From Acidobacteriota bacterium (GTDB taxonomy: Bacteria > Acidobacteriota > Blastocatellia > Pyrinomonadales > Pyrinomonadaceae), in the NCBI GenBank assembly GCA_003222935.1, contig QHXL01000300.1, positions 1-5,954 on the forward strand: 5,954 nucleotides of DNA. The letters run 5' to 3'. Made by a program: the position numbers and the translations under genes. The notes beneath the pieces are model-generated. The model was not told the DNA's origin. It searched no databases and was given only the letters and a program-made list of their open reading frames with translations. Positions 5,777 through 5,954 of this stretch are shown here, piece by piece (within the stretch, counting starts at the first letter, position 1; every line of letters starts with the position of its first letter).

Positions 5777-5954
5777 AATGGCGACATAGTTCTGTGCAAC
5801 TGCGCTTCTTAGATCCTGCGCGATAAGAGGAACGATGCGTCGCGGCACTTCAATCGCCGCCTTGATGTGGCGTGCATGTGTAAAGTGTCCGGCGACGTAT
5901 ATTCCACGCACATTGGTTTCAAAAGTTTCAGGATCATACAAAGGAATCTCGCCG
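5771..5954 (-). CDS. FAD/NAD(P)-dependent oxidoreductase, C-terminal end (5' end outside window)
   Basis: An open minus-strand frame enters from the right edge and ends TAA at 5773-5771, showing 60 C-terminal residues. It begins GEIPLYDPETFETNVRGIYVAG, where ETNV-GIYVAG (residues ~12-22) is the conserved second FAD-binding segment of thioredoxin-reductase-like and related flavoproteins. It continues HFTHARHIKAAIEVPRRIV, an amphipathic helix after the flavin site, and ends AQNYVAIE. The register and motif make a two-dinucleotide-binding flavoprotein oxidoreductase likely; a YpdA-type (bacillithiol-disulfide-reductase-like) member is my best guess because of the YDPETFETNV lead-in, but the redox CxxC or NAD(P) site is outside the window. 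The cofactor domain is confident, the substrate is not. It faces the small exported gene convergently with 61 bases between the stops. Confidence 0.75.
   Translation of the reverse strand, partial: GEIPLYDPETFETNVRGIYVAGHFTHARHIKAAIEVPRRIVPLIAQDLRSAVAQNYVAIE

Overview
The window reads as a piece of a bacterial chromosome with roughly balanced base composition. It holds ordinary metabolic and housekeeping-type genes, two secreted proteins of unknown function, and two kinds of dispersed-looking intergenic inverted repeat. The protein style (an ACT-fused malic enzyme, a long Ala-rich exported helical-repeat protein, weak or absent Shine-Dalgarno sequences) would fit an Acidobacteriota lineage such as Blastocatellia. 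That placement is an inference from general familiarity, not something a marker gene in the window proves.

Layout from left to right: (1) the C-terminal part of a Rossmann/DUF2520 protein, cut by the left edge (+, ends 538). (2) A complete NAD(P)-dependent malic enzyme with an N-terminal ACT domain (+, 691-2124), ending in three consecutive in-frame stop codons. (3) A head-to-head pair of GTAG-led REP-like palindromes (2135-2229). (4) A DUF1905/YdeI-like protein (+, 2253-2696). (5) A second, unrelated inverted repeat built from CTCNGTG heptads (2715-2816), between convergent genes. (6) A 612-residue exported, helix-rich protein on the minus strand (2831-4669, GTG start). (7) About 675 bases without a convincing gene. 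(8) A small exported protein, broken by one -1 frameshift (5345-5709). (9) A hairpin terminator (5730-5776). (10) The last 60 residues of a FAD-dependent oxidoreductase on the minus strand, cut by the right edge (5771-5954).

The genes do not form an obvious pathway. The malic enzyme links the TCA cycle to pyruvate and carries its own probable amino-acid-sensing domain. The neighbours look like independent transcription units separated by repeats or hairpins. I see no CRISPR array, tRNA, rRNA, phage or transposase gene. I found no clear new multi-gene system. The most distinctive things are the two repeat structures, the two exported unknowns, and the single-base lesion in the smaller of them.
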